From positions 13,534,437-13,594,436 of the forward strand of contig NC_088313.1 in NCBI RefSeq assembly GCF_910592395.1: a stretch of DNA of 60,000 bases, written 5' to 3'. The DNA is from Lineus longissimus. Its lineage: Eukaryota > Nemertea > Pilidiophora > Heteronemertea > Lineidae. A program made the position numbers and the translations under genes. Below, in pieces: positions 42,030 to 55,807 of the stretch (positions within the stretch are counted from its first letter, which is position 1; the number at the start of each line of letters is the position of its first letter). The notes under the pieces were generated by a model. The model did not search any database. It was not told the origin of the DNA and worked only from the letters and a program-made list of their open reading frames with translations.

Positions 42030-45000
42030 CTCAGTGCAGACCATCATGTAATTGACTGTGGCCGCGTCGAATATCGCAGCTAAAATCTGTGTCCTAATTA
42101 AGTCGATGATCATAAAAACTGTCAGGGGTTGGGGAGTGGAGAAGTTGGTATCCCGTTAGGCTCGAGAAGGTTCTGGCAAGGGATATCTGGACAGATAGGA
42201 CTCATAGTTTGCATGGATAACCTTCAATGTTAGTCAATATTTGGAAGGGAGGAAACTGTGATTTCTGTCAGGTGACGGCTTTGGAGCGTTGCATTATGAA
42301 GGTTCCGAAAGCCCTTGAAAATAGTCTGAAGGTAGGATCATGATTCATTGAGGCCGGCGAAATAGGGAGTTGTTAAGGCAGGCCCCTTTGACTTAAGGTA
42401 CAATTGATCAAAGACTTATCGGGTCTCTGTAGCAGTATTTTTCTATGGATGTGAAAAAGACAGCTTTGAGAAAGAGTTATTTGATAGTCTTGAGGCATGC
42501 GCATTGGCATTTTGGATGGGCGACAAGGTATGAATAATCAGGTTGGGTATTTCGTGGTAACCTGTGTATTCGTTTAGGTATTTTCGGATCATTTTCCCTT
42601 CAGGGAGGATGGGGTTTGGCAGTCTTCAGCTTATTTTCTTTCTTGTTGTGATGGGGACACAATTTTGCCCTTTTTGCTGGAGTGTGTTTCTGTTTTAGAG
42701 TTGGGTAATTTTAGAGTTGGGAAGTCTAATACAGAAACAAGTGCAATCTGGCGATTATTGGCGCCAGGGTACGGCAGGAACGTGGTCGTTGGAGACCAGT
42801 TATTTATCCCAACTCTAATATCGACAGAGTGTACACATGATGTTATACCGCTAAGGATAATTTGTAAATAAATCAATACATTTATATTGATCTTCTGAAA
42901 TTTGACAATAGGACATTTCTACTCCATCTATTCGAACACAGTTGGCTTTATTTCCAATATTTCCATTGTGTTAGACTGTTATCCATATTCAATTGCTGTG
43001 CCATTTTTTGCTGTGTTTTTAAGTTCTCAATTTACATATACATGTATAGCAGGCCTACTTGAGTGTATACTCTAGTTCTACCGACCTAAGACCAGTTTAT
43101 TGAACTACTACTGAATTAAAGCAAAAGCTAAGCTGGAACATGGTTGTCGTCATGACTGTGGGATAACTTGGTGTCGCCAAAGCATTGTTTTCGTGGATTC
43201 AATTTGCTTGAATTACATGTTGAGAATACGATCGTAGATTAAGTGAAACCAGGGTATAATATTCTCAAGGCATATATCCGACAAGGTCTCCAACGACGGT
43301 GAATGCGGATGTCAACTCGAGCTTCAAAATACACTCCGGACCAGGACCTACGAACTAAAAAAAAACACTGAAGGAAAGCAAATGGAATTGACTGTGAAGA
43401 ATATTTCATCGGAAATGATCAGTCCAAATGATTGTCGTGGTTCGTCATTCGGGAAGAGAGGATGTTATCAAAATATCTTGATAGCATCAGCCCTCCATAT
43501 ATGTATATTCGAAAGCACAATGATTCTTTGCTTGAGCATAACCTTTATACGTCTTGAGGATATTGGAAAGCGGCTTGAAGATACGTCTTTCAAACACTGG
43601 CCAGCAATAACGTCGCGATCGACAACAGAATGTTCAGTTTTAAGTTCCAAACATGATGCCATGGCAGGCTTCAACCATCGGAGAGGGAAGCCTGCATGTA
43701 TGTTCCTGTCATGGTCACCATGCAAGAGATGGAATCTCAATGAAGCCCTCAACAGCAGAGAAACAATGGTCAAAGAGGTTGGATCATTATTAAATGCATG
43801 GCACCCTCTGTTATTCTTGAAATTTTTCTAATATATAAATTGTAGAAATGAGGGTGGAAAAATGGAATTGCTTGCCGCGCTGCTCATGAGAAGTCAGAAT
43901 ATCTTTTCTGATCTCGCACAGCGGACACATTTTCCAACTTTACTAACACACTTTCCTTCGTTTAAACAGAGTCTTTCAAGTAAAGAGTCGGGCAGCTGGG
44001 GAACATATGGCTTTAACATCAAAGCCAACGACCATTCCGAATGACGGGCGTGGGGACAGAGCTCTCTCGGGTCACGTGGTACACCCAAGCCAATTCCGCA
44101 CAACTGGACTTTAAACAATAATTCTTCGATCAGCTGAACATGGCCGTTACAAACAGCCCGTTTTAAAGCAAACGCCTGCTTCAAAATCACTGAATCTCTA
44201 TAAAACTATTTATATATAATGTCAAAGATAAAACTTATACGAAAAGCGTATTCATAATTTTGCTTTTCGACAGTTTTGAGGAGAAGTGATGGCACTAGTT
44301 AGAGAATAATTATCGAAAGGCGTTTTTCTATTCCAAATCATCACATGTTTTTGTGGTTAGCAGTTTAGTATGTTGCCGGTGCTTAATGGACCATCTAAGA
44401 ATATCATATGATTCCATTTGCTGTCATCTCATGGGATATTCATATCTTATTAATTTTGACTGACTGCAACTAGTTTTATAGCAAGTTTAATTTTGCGTTC
44501 GCGGTAAAAAACGAAAAAAAAACTGAAAAAAACTGCAAAACGTCTCGTTTTTTGTGGTTAGATATTCACATGTTTAGAAAACCCATTTCACATCTATTAA
44601 AAATTTTCTTATTCAATGTATATAACTGTTATTCAATGGGATATTTGATAGTTTTATTATTTTGAAGCCAAGTTTCTAGTATATTTAGATTAGAAAACGG
44701 TTCATTTTCCCATCGATGAGCTTGTTTTGGCACACCTATAAGCACAAAGTTGTGTGAGGTATACCGTTCCAATATTGTTGAACATGCAATTTGGCTTAAA
44801 CCTTACAAACATTGTGTACATCAATTTTGGAGTCACCTCATCAGAAACAATTTACAGTATATGTTGCCATTGATTACAACCTGATTATGGATTTTTTTAA
44901 CAAATTGCAAACAGATGAGAGTGCATGCAGCTTAATTGTGGTTTGATTATTGTTATGTTTGGCAAATAGCAGCTAATCAACACATCTGCCTAAATTCTTA

Positions 45001-47290
45001 GATCGTTCTCATCAACATGATATATTGTTGCATGTATTTGTAACCAGATAAATCATATGTGTACCTCATGTGGAGAGTAAATATTTTTCGTTGAATTTTG
45101 GGCGTTCCAGCATTGTTTTGCACCTCAGATCAGTTTGTAGCTGAATTAAAAAGGGCTTCATCATGGCTTCCAGTTAATTGCCCGAGAGAGCTGTGGGATC
45201 AAAGGGAACTTGCCGTGACCTGACTCTTTTTTTGAAAGACTCTGGTTTAAAGGACCATTGGCATTATTAAGGGAAATATTACCCAGCTGTCGGCTGCCCA
45301 GTCACCTCCTGTTTTATATAGTTAGTTTCCATCAACAAATTTCACAAAAAAAGGAGAAATTCAAAATCTGACTGAATTATCGCGCTTTTCCCATGTTGAT
45401 TCCGATTTGACTGGAGTTAGCTCTCCAGGCTATTTTCTTGGCGTCTGCGAAAAATTACGCAAAGGCAGCGGATTCATTATGTTCAGCATACTTTTTTTTT
45501 GCAAATAACGACCACTTTTGAGGTCATTCGAAGGACTCTAATTGGGAGAAAATCGGGGGAAACTTACCGAATGCGGCGAGGTCAGGTTCTCACTTTTGAA
45601 GAGGGTAAATGCAATTTCCATCGCCAGGTAGTCCACAGTGCTGATGGCGCTTGATTACCCCGCAACCAGCTGCGACGATAAATGGAAATGACGAAGTGGG
45701 ATGACGTAACTCGGATCTCGGCGTGCACTCACGTGGCGAGAAAGGTCTTTCGCGCCAGGACTTGTAACACATAACGCGTTTTTCTACTACCTTCGAGCTG
45801 AAACAGAATTGGAAAGCAGCAAACACGTTCAGAAAAAGGGTTTACTGATGAACCAGAATAAGAACAAACATACTACAATAAAAAGCCGACCATTTGATTT
45901 CTTTAAAGGACCAACTTAGTTTTCATTGCCTATCACCAATTTAAGCATTGTCTTGGTCACATTTTGCTTCATGGTTTGGCGTCATTGGTATAATTGTCAC
46001 ATATAGGGTCCTCCAAATACTATTGTTCATCACGTTCACAAAACCGGTTTTTCGATGACATTTTCAACAAAAACTTGTGACCAACCTAGATGTGCACCTC
46101 ACGAACAAAGGCTCGTCCTTGCTAACATGCAGTCGACATTACGTCTATTCAACATTTAAAAAAAACAAATAAACCTAGTACATTCATTTTATTTGATAAC
46201 TCACACAACGTAGTGAGTCTAATGGTTACGTATACACTGCATGTAAAGTGTAAACAAAATGCATATATCCATCATGTCCATCGAATCTGAAAAAAATTGT
46301 GCAGACCCATGACAATTCTTGTTCCGGTTTTTCGTGCACTGCTACCGTCCCCTAACGCCCCTCCAAAGACTCAACTTAGGAATGCACCGAAGTACCGGCA
46401 GCGTCTGGAGCAAGTGGCGGCGGCAAGGGAAAGGAAAATTCAAAATGAAAGGGGAAAAAAACACTTCGACAAGACGTGACGGAAAAGGTCAATGTTGGTC
46501 TTTTTGCCCCGAACTTTACATTTGTTTTAATGTTGGATTGATGCTAATAGAAAATAAACTAATCAAAAGTCAAATTATTGAAATGATAATCTCTTTTAGT
46601 GACAATATTTCATGTTTTTTACAAATTCCATCTGGTTCGAAAAACCAAAAATAATAACTTGTTCATTTCCACTCTTCCCGGGCAGCTTGTCTTTTGAAGC
46701 AGTTAATTGTTTTTATTAACAAACATGCAATTTCTCTCCGCACAAAGATGAAAACAACATTGACCAGCGAGTGGATAACTTTCTGCATTTGTCAATTCAT
46801 CTGTAAACTACCCTCAGTGGACTAAAATCATTATATTTGTTCTGAAATTGATTGTTTGGTGTGGGTGAATGTTCGGTTTCATTGTGTACTACAGGGTGTC
46901 TCCCAAAGAAAGTATAACCACCTCATTCATTTGCGATGAAAAGGATGGTTAATGGTTAAAGTTAGCATCAGCATCAAAATCTAAAGTCATGGTTGTGTTA
47001 GCTATAGCATATGAGAAGGAAGGGTCATGGTTGGGGTTAGCTATAGCATGAAAAGCCTGAGTAATTGTTGGAGTTAGCGATAGCATCAAAATCAATCGCT
47101 TCCCCCCATTTCTCTTGCTAAAACATGTAAGAAGGATGAGGCTTTGGGGGACTACCCCAATGCACTGGCTAAAACACGTCAGAAGGACGGGGATGGGGGG
47201 GGGGGGGCCTCCCCATGTCAAACAGTTGTGTGAGTTCACTAGAGCTTGAGCTTACACATATTAGAAATATGATAAAAAAAGTGAAAGTCA
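42030..47290. other. Duplicated non-coding stretch, copy 2
   Basis: No gene supported. The frame 43382-43831 (149 codons, ATG start) is the longest; its copy-1 version has an early TGA. At 45490 a run of ten T marks where copy 1 carries the satellite. Confidence 0.55.
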
Positions 47291-47296
47291 AAGCTA

Positions 47297-47518
47297 CAGA
47301 ATTTTGTGTAGCCCTGAATAATCGTACCGAACGAGAATATATCGATATCTAGAGAAATGAGAAAGCTACAAGCAAGGACAGGCAAGCGACAGACGTCTAG
47401 CCTGTCTCAGAATTTTGTGTAGCCCTGACAAATCGTACCGAACGAGAATATATCGATATCTAGAGAAATTAGAAAGCTACAAGCAAGGACAGGCAAGCGA
47501 CAGACGTCTAGCCTGTCG
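47297..47518 (+). repeat. Two tandem 111-bp units, copy 2
   Basis: Counterpart of 28168-28389, followed by the same 10-bp hairpin at 47525-47551. Confidence 0.85.
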
Positions 47519-47754
47519 GAAAAGGAGCCTAACGTACATATCGTTAGGCTCGTGATGAAGGGCTCTTTGTCCTTGATATGCACGTGAAATAAAATGAACG
47601 TGAAAAACGTGAAAACAGTGTTTTAAATTCTTTTGGACGCTTGGGGAGAATTGTCTTAGTCATACTGTGAGTGCCGACGCCAACACCGAAAACGTCGCGG
47701 GAAAAAGCCGAATCAAAGAATGCTTTTTTTGTTTTGATTGCTGTGTATATATAT

Positions 47755-48624
47755 CGGTTGTCAAAAAAATTGAACCGCTTTTTGACAAGTATTTGATCAG
47801 CGATAGATTAACCGAATTCATTGAAGACTTTCACAGAGCAACCTTAGTGTATCATCAACTAGTCCGCAAATATCTAATAGATCGGTCACAAATTATGCGA
47901 GTACATGTACATGTACATGTATTGTAAAATTCAATACAGCATGCAGTATCAGTGCTACGCAATATGACCTTCATCATGTTCATGCCAGCTGCCAGGTATT
48001 GGCATTTGTTAATCAGTCTGGGTGTCAGGTCTATTGAAGGGCTTCAGCTCCAGTTCTTTTTGCACCCTTTGCACAACAGACTTGCTCACTTGTAGATCGC
48101 TTGCAAATTCTCTAACAGATTTCTGGGACCGTGGGTTCTCTTCCTGGGATTGAATCTATCAGTTCCTCAACATGGTCTTTATTTTCTCCGAACAATGCAG
48201 TCTTGGGTCTCCCATTGCCAATTTTACGTGCTACTGACCCTGTAGTGCGTATTTTAACAATAAGTCTATTTACAGTGACATGACTCAACTCCTTGCCTAA
48301 CATCCTTTACGATCCTTCATCTATCCCATCCTTTATCATTGAAACAGTTTTCAAGGGTAACCGTATCACTTTCACTCAAATGTATGGTGGATCCTTTGAA
48401 ACTGAAACTTTGGACATAACTGATTTTGGATACAGACGACAATGAAAAAATCAATAGACTTGACATCCAGGCAGACACTGATTGACATATACCAACACCT
48501 ATTTTGCAGACCTGGTGATCATGATGATACCCTCAGGTTACTCTGTGAAAGTTTTCAATGAATTCGGTTATTCGATCGCTGAGAAAATACTTGTCAAAAC
48601 CGATTAACTTTTTTGGGATACCCG
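47755..48624 (-). mobile_element. Tc1/mariner-like deleted element, copy 2
   Basis: Same inverted repeats as 28626-29494. Here the helix-turn-helix fragment has a longer open frame (48303-48112, TVNRLIVKIRTTGSVARK to GREPTVPE) because one base lost in copy 1 is kept. No catalytic domain. Confidence 0.8.
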
Positions 48625-48987
48625 ATATATATACGGAGGCGAGACAATTGAATTGTGAGTTAGACAGTTGATGTTTAATTATCTTTGTTCAACAAGGTAT
48701 ATCAAAGAAATCGTGGTGAGTTCTAAAGACATCAGAAACAACTCAGGAAGCACGGGTTTTCCATTTAACTCGAAGTTATTTCAAAGGTGTTAACTGTGTT
48801 CAGGGAGATACAAAAGTTCGTGCATTCCTTTCTGTATTACAAGTATTAAATTGCCGGAGCATTTTATAATCTATATCGATTGTCAATAGGAGACAAAATA
48901 ATGTGCAATAGAATTTGAATTTGAAAATGACTTTTGTATTTTAATTCTGATTATCTCGTATTCGACATAGGGAATGAATTGCCGAGA

Positions 48988-49995
48988 ATGAGTTACAAAG
49001 TGCATAAGATGCGGCCCGGCTTCAATCGTCGTAAAAAGGATTTCCCATGGATTGGAGTCTTTTTTGACAAGTACACTAACCGATATATCGTAATGGAAAT
49101 AAGGACTAGGCGACGGTCGCATTTCCACCTCCTTTATCTAAATCGGGGGCGTTATGTCACAAAACAGTTATTCAAATCTGCTGGAAGTTCAATCAACAAG
49201 CTTCTGTGCATCAGCAAATTATATATTATGAAGGCTTATTTCGTATTTTTTAGTAACACCAGACCAATAGAATGTCCGAGAATATTTGACCGTAATGGCA
49301 TTCATTTGGGTTTCTACACTATGGAACTGCCCACTCAGAGTCGGAACATTGAGCTTGTTTGGGTTTCGCATATAGAACACAATGAGTTGACTGGGCAAGC
49401 ATTCGTTATATACGTTTACCGAACAGTTGAAAATAAACAAAAGAGTTACTTCGCATTTGGTGTTTTCCAGATCGCTGTAAAAAACGGTTTGGGAGATGAA
49501 TTTAACTACACTCTGACAGCGGGGAAGGAGCTGGACGTGCATATTATGCCAAGACTTCTTCACCGTTTACCGTGGAAACTGTTATTTTCCGTCTTCGTAA
49601 CCGCAAGTGAGGATGTACTTGTTACCATGTGGAACTGCGTACATCTCTTTACCAAAAGGAGCTTCTACCAGCAGAAAGTCCCAATAATAGCCAACACAAA
49701 AATGCGCGATTGGAGTTTTAAACGGGGATTTTATCGCATAAGGTGGGACAGCGCCAACCAAATAATGATGCTAGCAAATCAAGTGAACAAAGTGAGGAGA
49801 GATTTGATTGTGACCTATGTTCCTATTCAGAAAAACTTTCCACACTATTGGTATTATAGAAAGAGTTACCAATCGACGATAATTTCAGATGTTAATATGA
49901 TTGCCGGTGGCCGGAACGGATCTTTTGTAGCTTATCTTTCATCTGGCCGGTTGCATCTGAAGTTCTATCACTTGATATATGCAGGGTTGTTTTAA
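48988..49995 (+). CDS. Unrecognised 336-codon ORF, copy 2
   Basis: Same as 29858-30865, with MSYKVHKMRP at the start, SNTRP and SYFAF instead of SKTRP and SYYAF. Open from 48931, with no in-frame stop. Function unknown. Confidence 0.5.
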   Translation: MSYKVHKMRPGFNRRKKDFPWIGVFFDKYTNRYIVMEIRTRRRSHFHLLYLNRGRYVTKQLFKSAGSSINKLLCISKLYIMKAYFVFFSNTRPIECPRIFDRNGIHLGFYTMELPTQSRNIELVWVSHIEHNELTGQAFVIYVYRTVENKQKSYFAFGVFQIAVKNGLGDEFNYTLTAGKELDVHIMPRLLHRLPWKLLFSVFVTASEDVLVTMWNCVHLFTKRSFYQQKVPIIANTKMRDWSFKRGFYRIRWDSANQIMMLANQVNKVRRDLIVTYVPIQKNFPHYWYYRKSYQSTIISDVNMIAGGRNGSFVAYLSSGRLHLKFYHLIYAGLF

Positions 49996-50344
49996 GGAGA
50001 ATAGTGCGACAATATTTGAATTGCATATCGAATTTAGTATCATTATTTTGAGTTTCCCTCAGGTTGTCAGTAAACCCAGACACCCATGCCGACTTATCGG
50101 CGGTGAATATCAGTCCTTAAGTCGACGGTGGATCGGCATGAGACACCCGGGATCATTAATTATTATGAGTTTTAACACCTACACTTTAATTGGTCTCTTG
50201 CATTCACTAGTAGGAGGCTTTTTCTGACTTATAAACGGTTTCTCTAACTTTTTCCTGATTTCTCCGACATTTCTCCGACATTGTCCGGCTTTGTCAAAAA
50301 GGTCGGATTTCCATAAAACCTGTGAAAAAAAAATGTCTTCCCAA

Positions 50345-50550
50345 AGGTATACGGTAAAAAAAGCAACGGAAAAAGGCAACGGAAAAAAAGCCCGGTATAA
50401 AAAGACAACAGGTAAAAAAGGCAACGGTAAAAAAGGTAACAAAAAAAGACAACGGGTAAAAAAAGCAACGGTAAAAAAGACAACGGGTAAAAAAAGCAAC
50501 GGAAAAAAAGACAACCATCTAGGTAAAAAAGACAACAGGTAAAAAAAATG
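50345..50550 (+). repeat. Minisatellite, copy 2
   Basis: Counterpart of 31215-31405 with one additional GGCAACGGTAAAAAA unit, showing recent unit gain or loss. Confidence 0.85.
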
Positions 50551-51448
50551 ACTACTATCAAAGAGGATCCAAGTAATGTAAATGTGTTGGTGACTTTGAC
50601 CCTTCTTGCGCTTAACATACCTATACATGTCATTGCATGTAGATGAACGTGTTCAATGGTCTAGGACTTCAACTTTAGAGTCACGAGAATAGCAGATCAA
50701 GAACGTCAAGCTGTCTTCAATGCGGAAATCTCCTTTGCCACAACAAACAATGTTTAATTGAAATCTAGTATAACCATCAGTATCAAACTGATTCTTCGAA
50801 TTCCCAAGTCCACACTATAGGCTGATAGGTATACGGTAAAAAAAGCAACGGAAAAAAAGACACCGGAAAAACCATACTTTATCTAAATTTGGTTACGCTA
50901 TGAGTGCGGCGTTGACAAAAGTGGAACATTCATTTTCCAGTCGTTGCCAGAATAAATATCGATTTTCGCTGAAATCGGGACAAACGCAGAAGAAATGTAC
51001 ATGTGGATGGGCAGAGACCTGTATTCATCCGCGACCGGAAGAGTCACATAGAGCTTATCAAAATGTGAAGTTGTGGTAAATACATGGCTGGGATGGACCA
51101 AAGTGGAATTAATTCTCAATCTGTGGTTGATTCTTAATCTACAGAGTCAGGCCATCACAGAAATATGCTTTTTGATAATATATTTAAGAAAATGTGGTCT
51201 CACTGGTCAGTTTAGAACTTGTACTTTGACAGGGCCATATCAATGCGCCAGTGACGTTTTGATGGATATGGTGTACGGAAATCTTTTTTTCTCAGGCAAT
51301 CGGTATTGGAATTTTTAAAAACTTTATTATGCTATTGGCAAAGGGTTCTTCTTGACACATATAAAATTTTGTGCAGATTGATTGGTCCAATGAGTACTTT
51401 TTTTACCAAAACCTATGCACAACAATGTACACGTAATGTACACATGTT

Positions 51449-54400
51449 TTAATAGAGGACTCTGGCCGGATCTGTATACGTTTTATGGCATCTGGGGCAC
51501 TGTGTCGGCTCGGATAGAATTGTAAGCGTGTTGATTCTTGCGATGAAGGCAAAGTTTTTCTTAATCAAAGGATATTCTAAAGCGGCTAGCCAGATGAGCG
51601 AGGGATAGTCCAATGATTTTTCGATTTCGAGAGTTCTGTTAAGACCGTTATTTGCTCTACATTTTTCGGCAAATAAAAAGTTTTCGTGATTGATAATGGT
51701 TATTTTCGTGAGTGATTTGAGCGTATGCCCCTGCGGCAGTACAGGTAAAGAAAATGTTTCACTGCTAATAAAGCTTTCAAGAATATAGCGGAGACCATAT
51801 TTGTCTAATGCAACGCATAGTTGGGGAATAAAACCTCTATGTTCGTTGTTTCTCCTTTGACAGAATGCTTTACAGCGGAACTCGAACACTTGTGGCGGCA
51901 GTGAATGCTCGGGCATTATGGAAAGTTGTTTGAAAAACAGGATGCACTTTTCATCTAATAAACCTCTCAAACTACATTGTCCTATCATCGCTTGTGAAAT
52001 CACTGTTCGCGTGTTCCTACTGAAGCCCTGCATTCGTTTTAAACAGAATCGATGGGCGCGTTCGAGAATGAGGAGGTCAGATTCAGACATTTGGGACCAG
52101 AGTTCACATCCATATAGGGCTCTGGGTAAACAAATGAGACGATAGAGCTTTACGCTGCAGAACGGATTGAACGAATTGGGTTGGATTCCCGGTCCTAAGA
52201 TTGACATTAGTGAGCCTTTCAGCTTTTGAGCAGCCGATATTGCAATGTTGGTTGATTTTGGATATTTGTTCAGTGTTATCCCGAGGTGTACAGTAGATGT
52301 GGTTTCAGCAATGGACATAGGCCCTAGCCACCATGTTCGAAATTCCTTCAATCTTTTCCAATGTTGCGCAGATTCACCAAATACAACTACTGCACATTAA
52401 TTTGTCGTAGTTGAAGTCATATCTCCAATTGAGCGAATATCGGAAACTGCACAGGAGCATGCGGTCCAATCCATATTTTGTTAGCGAAAGTACGGCTAGG
52501 TCATCCGCGTGGCACGGAGACCCGCAGTTGATTTCTCCGAGGCGAGCACCTACACCAAGGTATTTTAGATTGTCTAGCAGTTCGTTGATGTACAGTAGGT
52601 AAAGCCATGTTGAAAGTACGCCACCTTGCCTTACGCCCTGTCGAACGTTAAACCAATCAGATCGCACATTGTTTTCGACTACACAGCTTTGTATATCCGT
52701 GTAGCACGCTTTGATCAGGCTCCATAGAGGACCTTGTATACCGAACGTATGCAGTTTATATAGCAGGTCACCATGCCAAACAGTGTCAAATGCTTTGGCG
52801 GTATCTGAGAAACAGGCATAAACTTTCGAGTGTCTCTCTAGCATGTGGGCAACAGTCTCTTGCAAAACGAAGGATGTGGAAACGCAGCTTCTTCCGACCT
52901 GGTAGGCACTTTGCTGTTTATTTGGAAAGTTCATGTCATTTTCAGCTACCCACGCATTTATTGGTGAAAGTATCACGCGTTCGAGAGATTGTATACTGAC
53001 GGCAGCAAGGTAATTGGGCGGTAACTTTGCGGGGCATTTTTGTCTTTTCCTTTGCCTTTATATAGGGTATGAATGACTCCTTGTTTGGCAGGTTTTGGAA
53101 CGTGAGACGTTTTAAGAATTGAATTAAACAAGGACGCAAGAAGTGTATGCAATGCATGGCCTCCGTATTTTATGTGTTCATTTGAGATGCCGTCAATTCC
53201 ACACGCTTTGTCATGTTTTAGCGTTTTTATCTCAGCCTTGATCTCATCAATTCACCGTAAAAGGTTGGTCAAGAGCGGGGATATGCACGGCGTGGTCGGC
53301 AGAGTCCTTTTCAATTGTTTCTAAAGTATGCTCGATATGTTCTTTGAATGTTTCCTCGTATTTACTGGTCGTATCTGGCGTGAATACGTTTGCGAAATAC
53401 TTGGCCCACTTTCTGCTGATGTCAGCAGAACTGTAGTAAGTTGTGCCACCAAAGCGCATTGGTGGAGGAGCTGATGGAGGCTGGCGTCGATGTCTTTTCA
53501 GCAATTTCCAGAATAAGCCTTGGTCAATTTCCGCAGCAGAGCTTAAACTGTTGTAAAATTCATTCTCAAGATAAGCATCGAGTTTTCTAAGTTCTGCTCG
53601 AAATATGCGAATATGCGAATATGTAGAGTTCGGGTCACCCGACTTACCGGCTTTTAGCCACTCGTATCTAGCAAGGCGCATGTTTTTGTGGAGAGATTTA
53701 AGACAGTTATCCCAACGAGGACGGCATCGCTTGCGGGATTTCCTTTGTGGAATGGTCATTTCGGCGGCATTGCTCATAGCGCGAGTTATATTGCAATAGA
53801 GGGAGTCAACCTCTTTTGAGATGGGATCTCCATTTACTTGGATGACTGAAAGTTCCTGTCTGAGTACTTGGCGATAGCTTACTATTTTATCGAACTCGCC
53901 CTGAAGACAACGTCTCCATTGAAGAGTTTTTCGCGAATCTAGGACAGGATTCGAGGTTTGTCTGACGCGTTGCTGAAGATTTTTAAGATTGTAAACACGG
54001 GCAAATGATCCGACGTATTCAAAAGTTCCTCGTCAATTACTTTGCTACACTGTGCATTTTCGAGCATCACTGGCGAAACACAAATGTGGTCGATCAGGGT
54101 TTTGTTAGAACCCTCGAATGGATCAAACGTGTAGGCAGGTCCTGAACACAAGTTGCTAACAGGAATAGAAAGGAGGTTCAATCTGTCCAACAGAGATTGA
54201 AGAGCTCTGGTTCTTTGGCAGGATGCCACACTGGGGGTTCTTTCACCACTAATCTGAGCGTTGAGGTCCCCCATTATCACTATTTCCCCGGTGGGACTGT
54301 AGAATTCGCATAGTTCGAATAGATAATCTACGTATTCCGCATAGAAGTTTGTGGGATAGTTTGAACTCGGTAGGTATGCCATAAAGAAAAACACAGGCCT

Positions 54401-54751
54401 CTGTGAGGGGAGGGCTAGGCTGACCCCCACCACACGGTCGCTGTCTAAATTAAGCACTCGGACGAAGGGCGAAAGGCATTTTTTCCACAGGAAAGATGTG
54501 CCACCTTTCCCGCGCCTGCATCGGTCACTTATAAAAAGGTCCTTAGCGGCTACGCCAAATGATTCGTTATTACCATTGATCGACTGTAGGAAGTTTGGAG
54601 AGTCTGGGTATAACCAGTGTTCACAGATACCGATGAGGTCGAGGTCGCGTGTACGCAGGAGGTAATCCACGTAGGATGCACCGGCCACCACGCCGCGTGC
54701 GTTCCAGCAGGCGATACGTAATCCGTTTTCTAGAATGCGTATAGTGGCCAT
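51449..54751 (-). pseudogene. LINE ORF2, copy 2
   Basis: Endonuclease 54751-53939, linker 53777-53247, RT 52976-52374 and C-terminal part 52351-51449, with the same breaks as copy 1 and a few substitutions (for example SLDF to SPNF in the endonuclease). Upstream 51008-51467 repeats the 3' UTR segment. Confidence 0.9.
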
Positions 54752-54769
54752 GATTATTGTACAAAGAAA

Positions 54770-55660
54770 CTAATCGAACCACTCACGACACAGCACACCA
54801 TCAGGCCAGAAATACTCCTCGAGTAGCGCATGCTTATCATCCATGTCCACAATAATCTTTGCTGATTGGGTTCCCCTGATTTTGCTTTTAATCAGACGAA
54901 CCGTAGGTGATTGAATATTGCGATTTGAGAGGAACGTAACAATCGATTCGGAGGTTGAGCGAGGCGAGATGAATCAAACGAAAAGAGGTGCTCTCCTTCG
55001 ACGGTGCCGCCGTACTACACCGACAAATCCGCAGTTTTCGGTTAAGTGAGGGTCATTATGATGACCCTCTCGCATTTCTGTCGGTTTTAAAGAGCTCGTA
55101 TCTCTCTCGGTTGTGCATTGATTCGTAGAGATGATTGTCTCGATCTTCCTTGGTGGCGGGTTGGTTTGTCGGTTCGTTTTTTCCGTTGACTCCCTTGCGA
55201 ATTCGGATGCGAATTCGGATGAGCTGCTTGTGTCCACAGTCACCTTGTTATCGCGATGAACTGATTCCTGCGGTTTGGGTGCTTTCGAGGTCGCAGCAAC
55301 AGCATATGACTCACTCGAAAATGTCATCCTTGTAATGTCGCGTTCAACTGCGCTGAGCCTTGACCGAAGTGCAGCTGCTTCTTTCTTGACAGCTGGAACT
55401 CAGTGTCGTCTCTTTCTAAAAGTTTCGAAACACTTTCGGCGGTTGATTTTAGGTCCGATTTGAACAGTTTCAAGTCTTTTCGCAGTTACTCACACCTGAG
55501 TCGCGTGAGTCTTTGATTCTCTCCCAAGCAAGCTTTATTTCATTGAATTCCCCGGGCAGTTTACCTAACATGTTACACTTTTTTTCTAATGAGTTTAGAC
55601 GGGACGAGAAATCAGATTTCATTTCGTTCAAGTGTTTTTCAAGCTTATCGGTTCTGCATT
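54770..55660 (-). pseudogene. LINE ORF1, copy 2
   Basis: As at 35625-36510 but with independent lesions: TGA in place of a glycine codon near 54975, single-base deletions near 55400 and 55486, and a codon in place of the TAG seen in copy 1. Lesions gained after duplication are thus countable. Confidence 0.75.
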
Positions 55661-55740
55661 TTCCAGTTCTAGAGAAAGGTTAGGGTTAGCATAATAGATC
55701 ATTATATAGATGTAATAAGGATCCGTGTATATTTGGTGCT

Positions 55741-55807
55741 GGCAGCTGCCCCGGTGGCTACGTGGGTAGAGCGGTTTGCCTAGGTTACTGGATCGCATCC
55801 CACTAAC
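55741..55807 (+). repeat. tRNA-derived SINE remnant, copy 2
   Basis: Counterpart of 36600-36660, with a 4-bp insertion near 55806. Confidence 0.55.

Noticed and set aside
43894-44190. Ankyrin-like fragment (AVCNGHVQLIEELLF)
   Set aside because: Only one weak repeat-like segment, no ATG start, and shortened in copy 1 where the nest is inserted.
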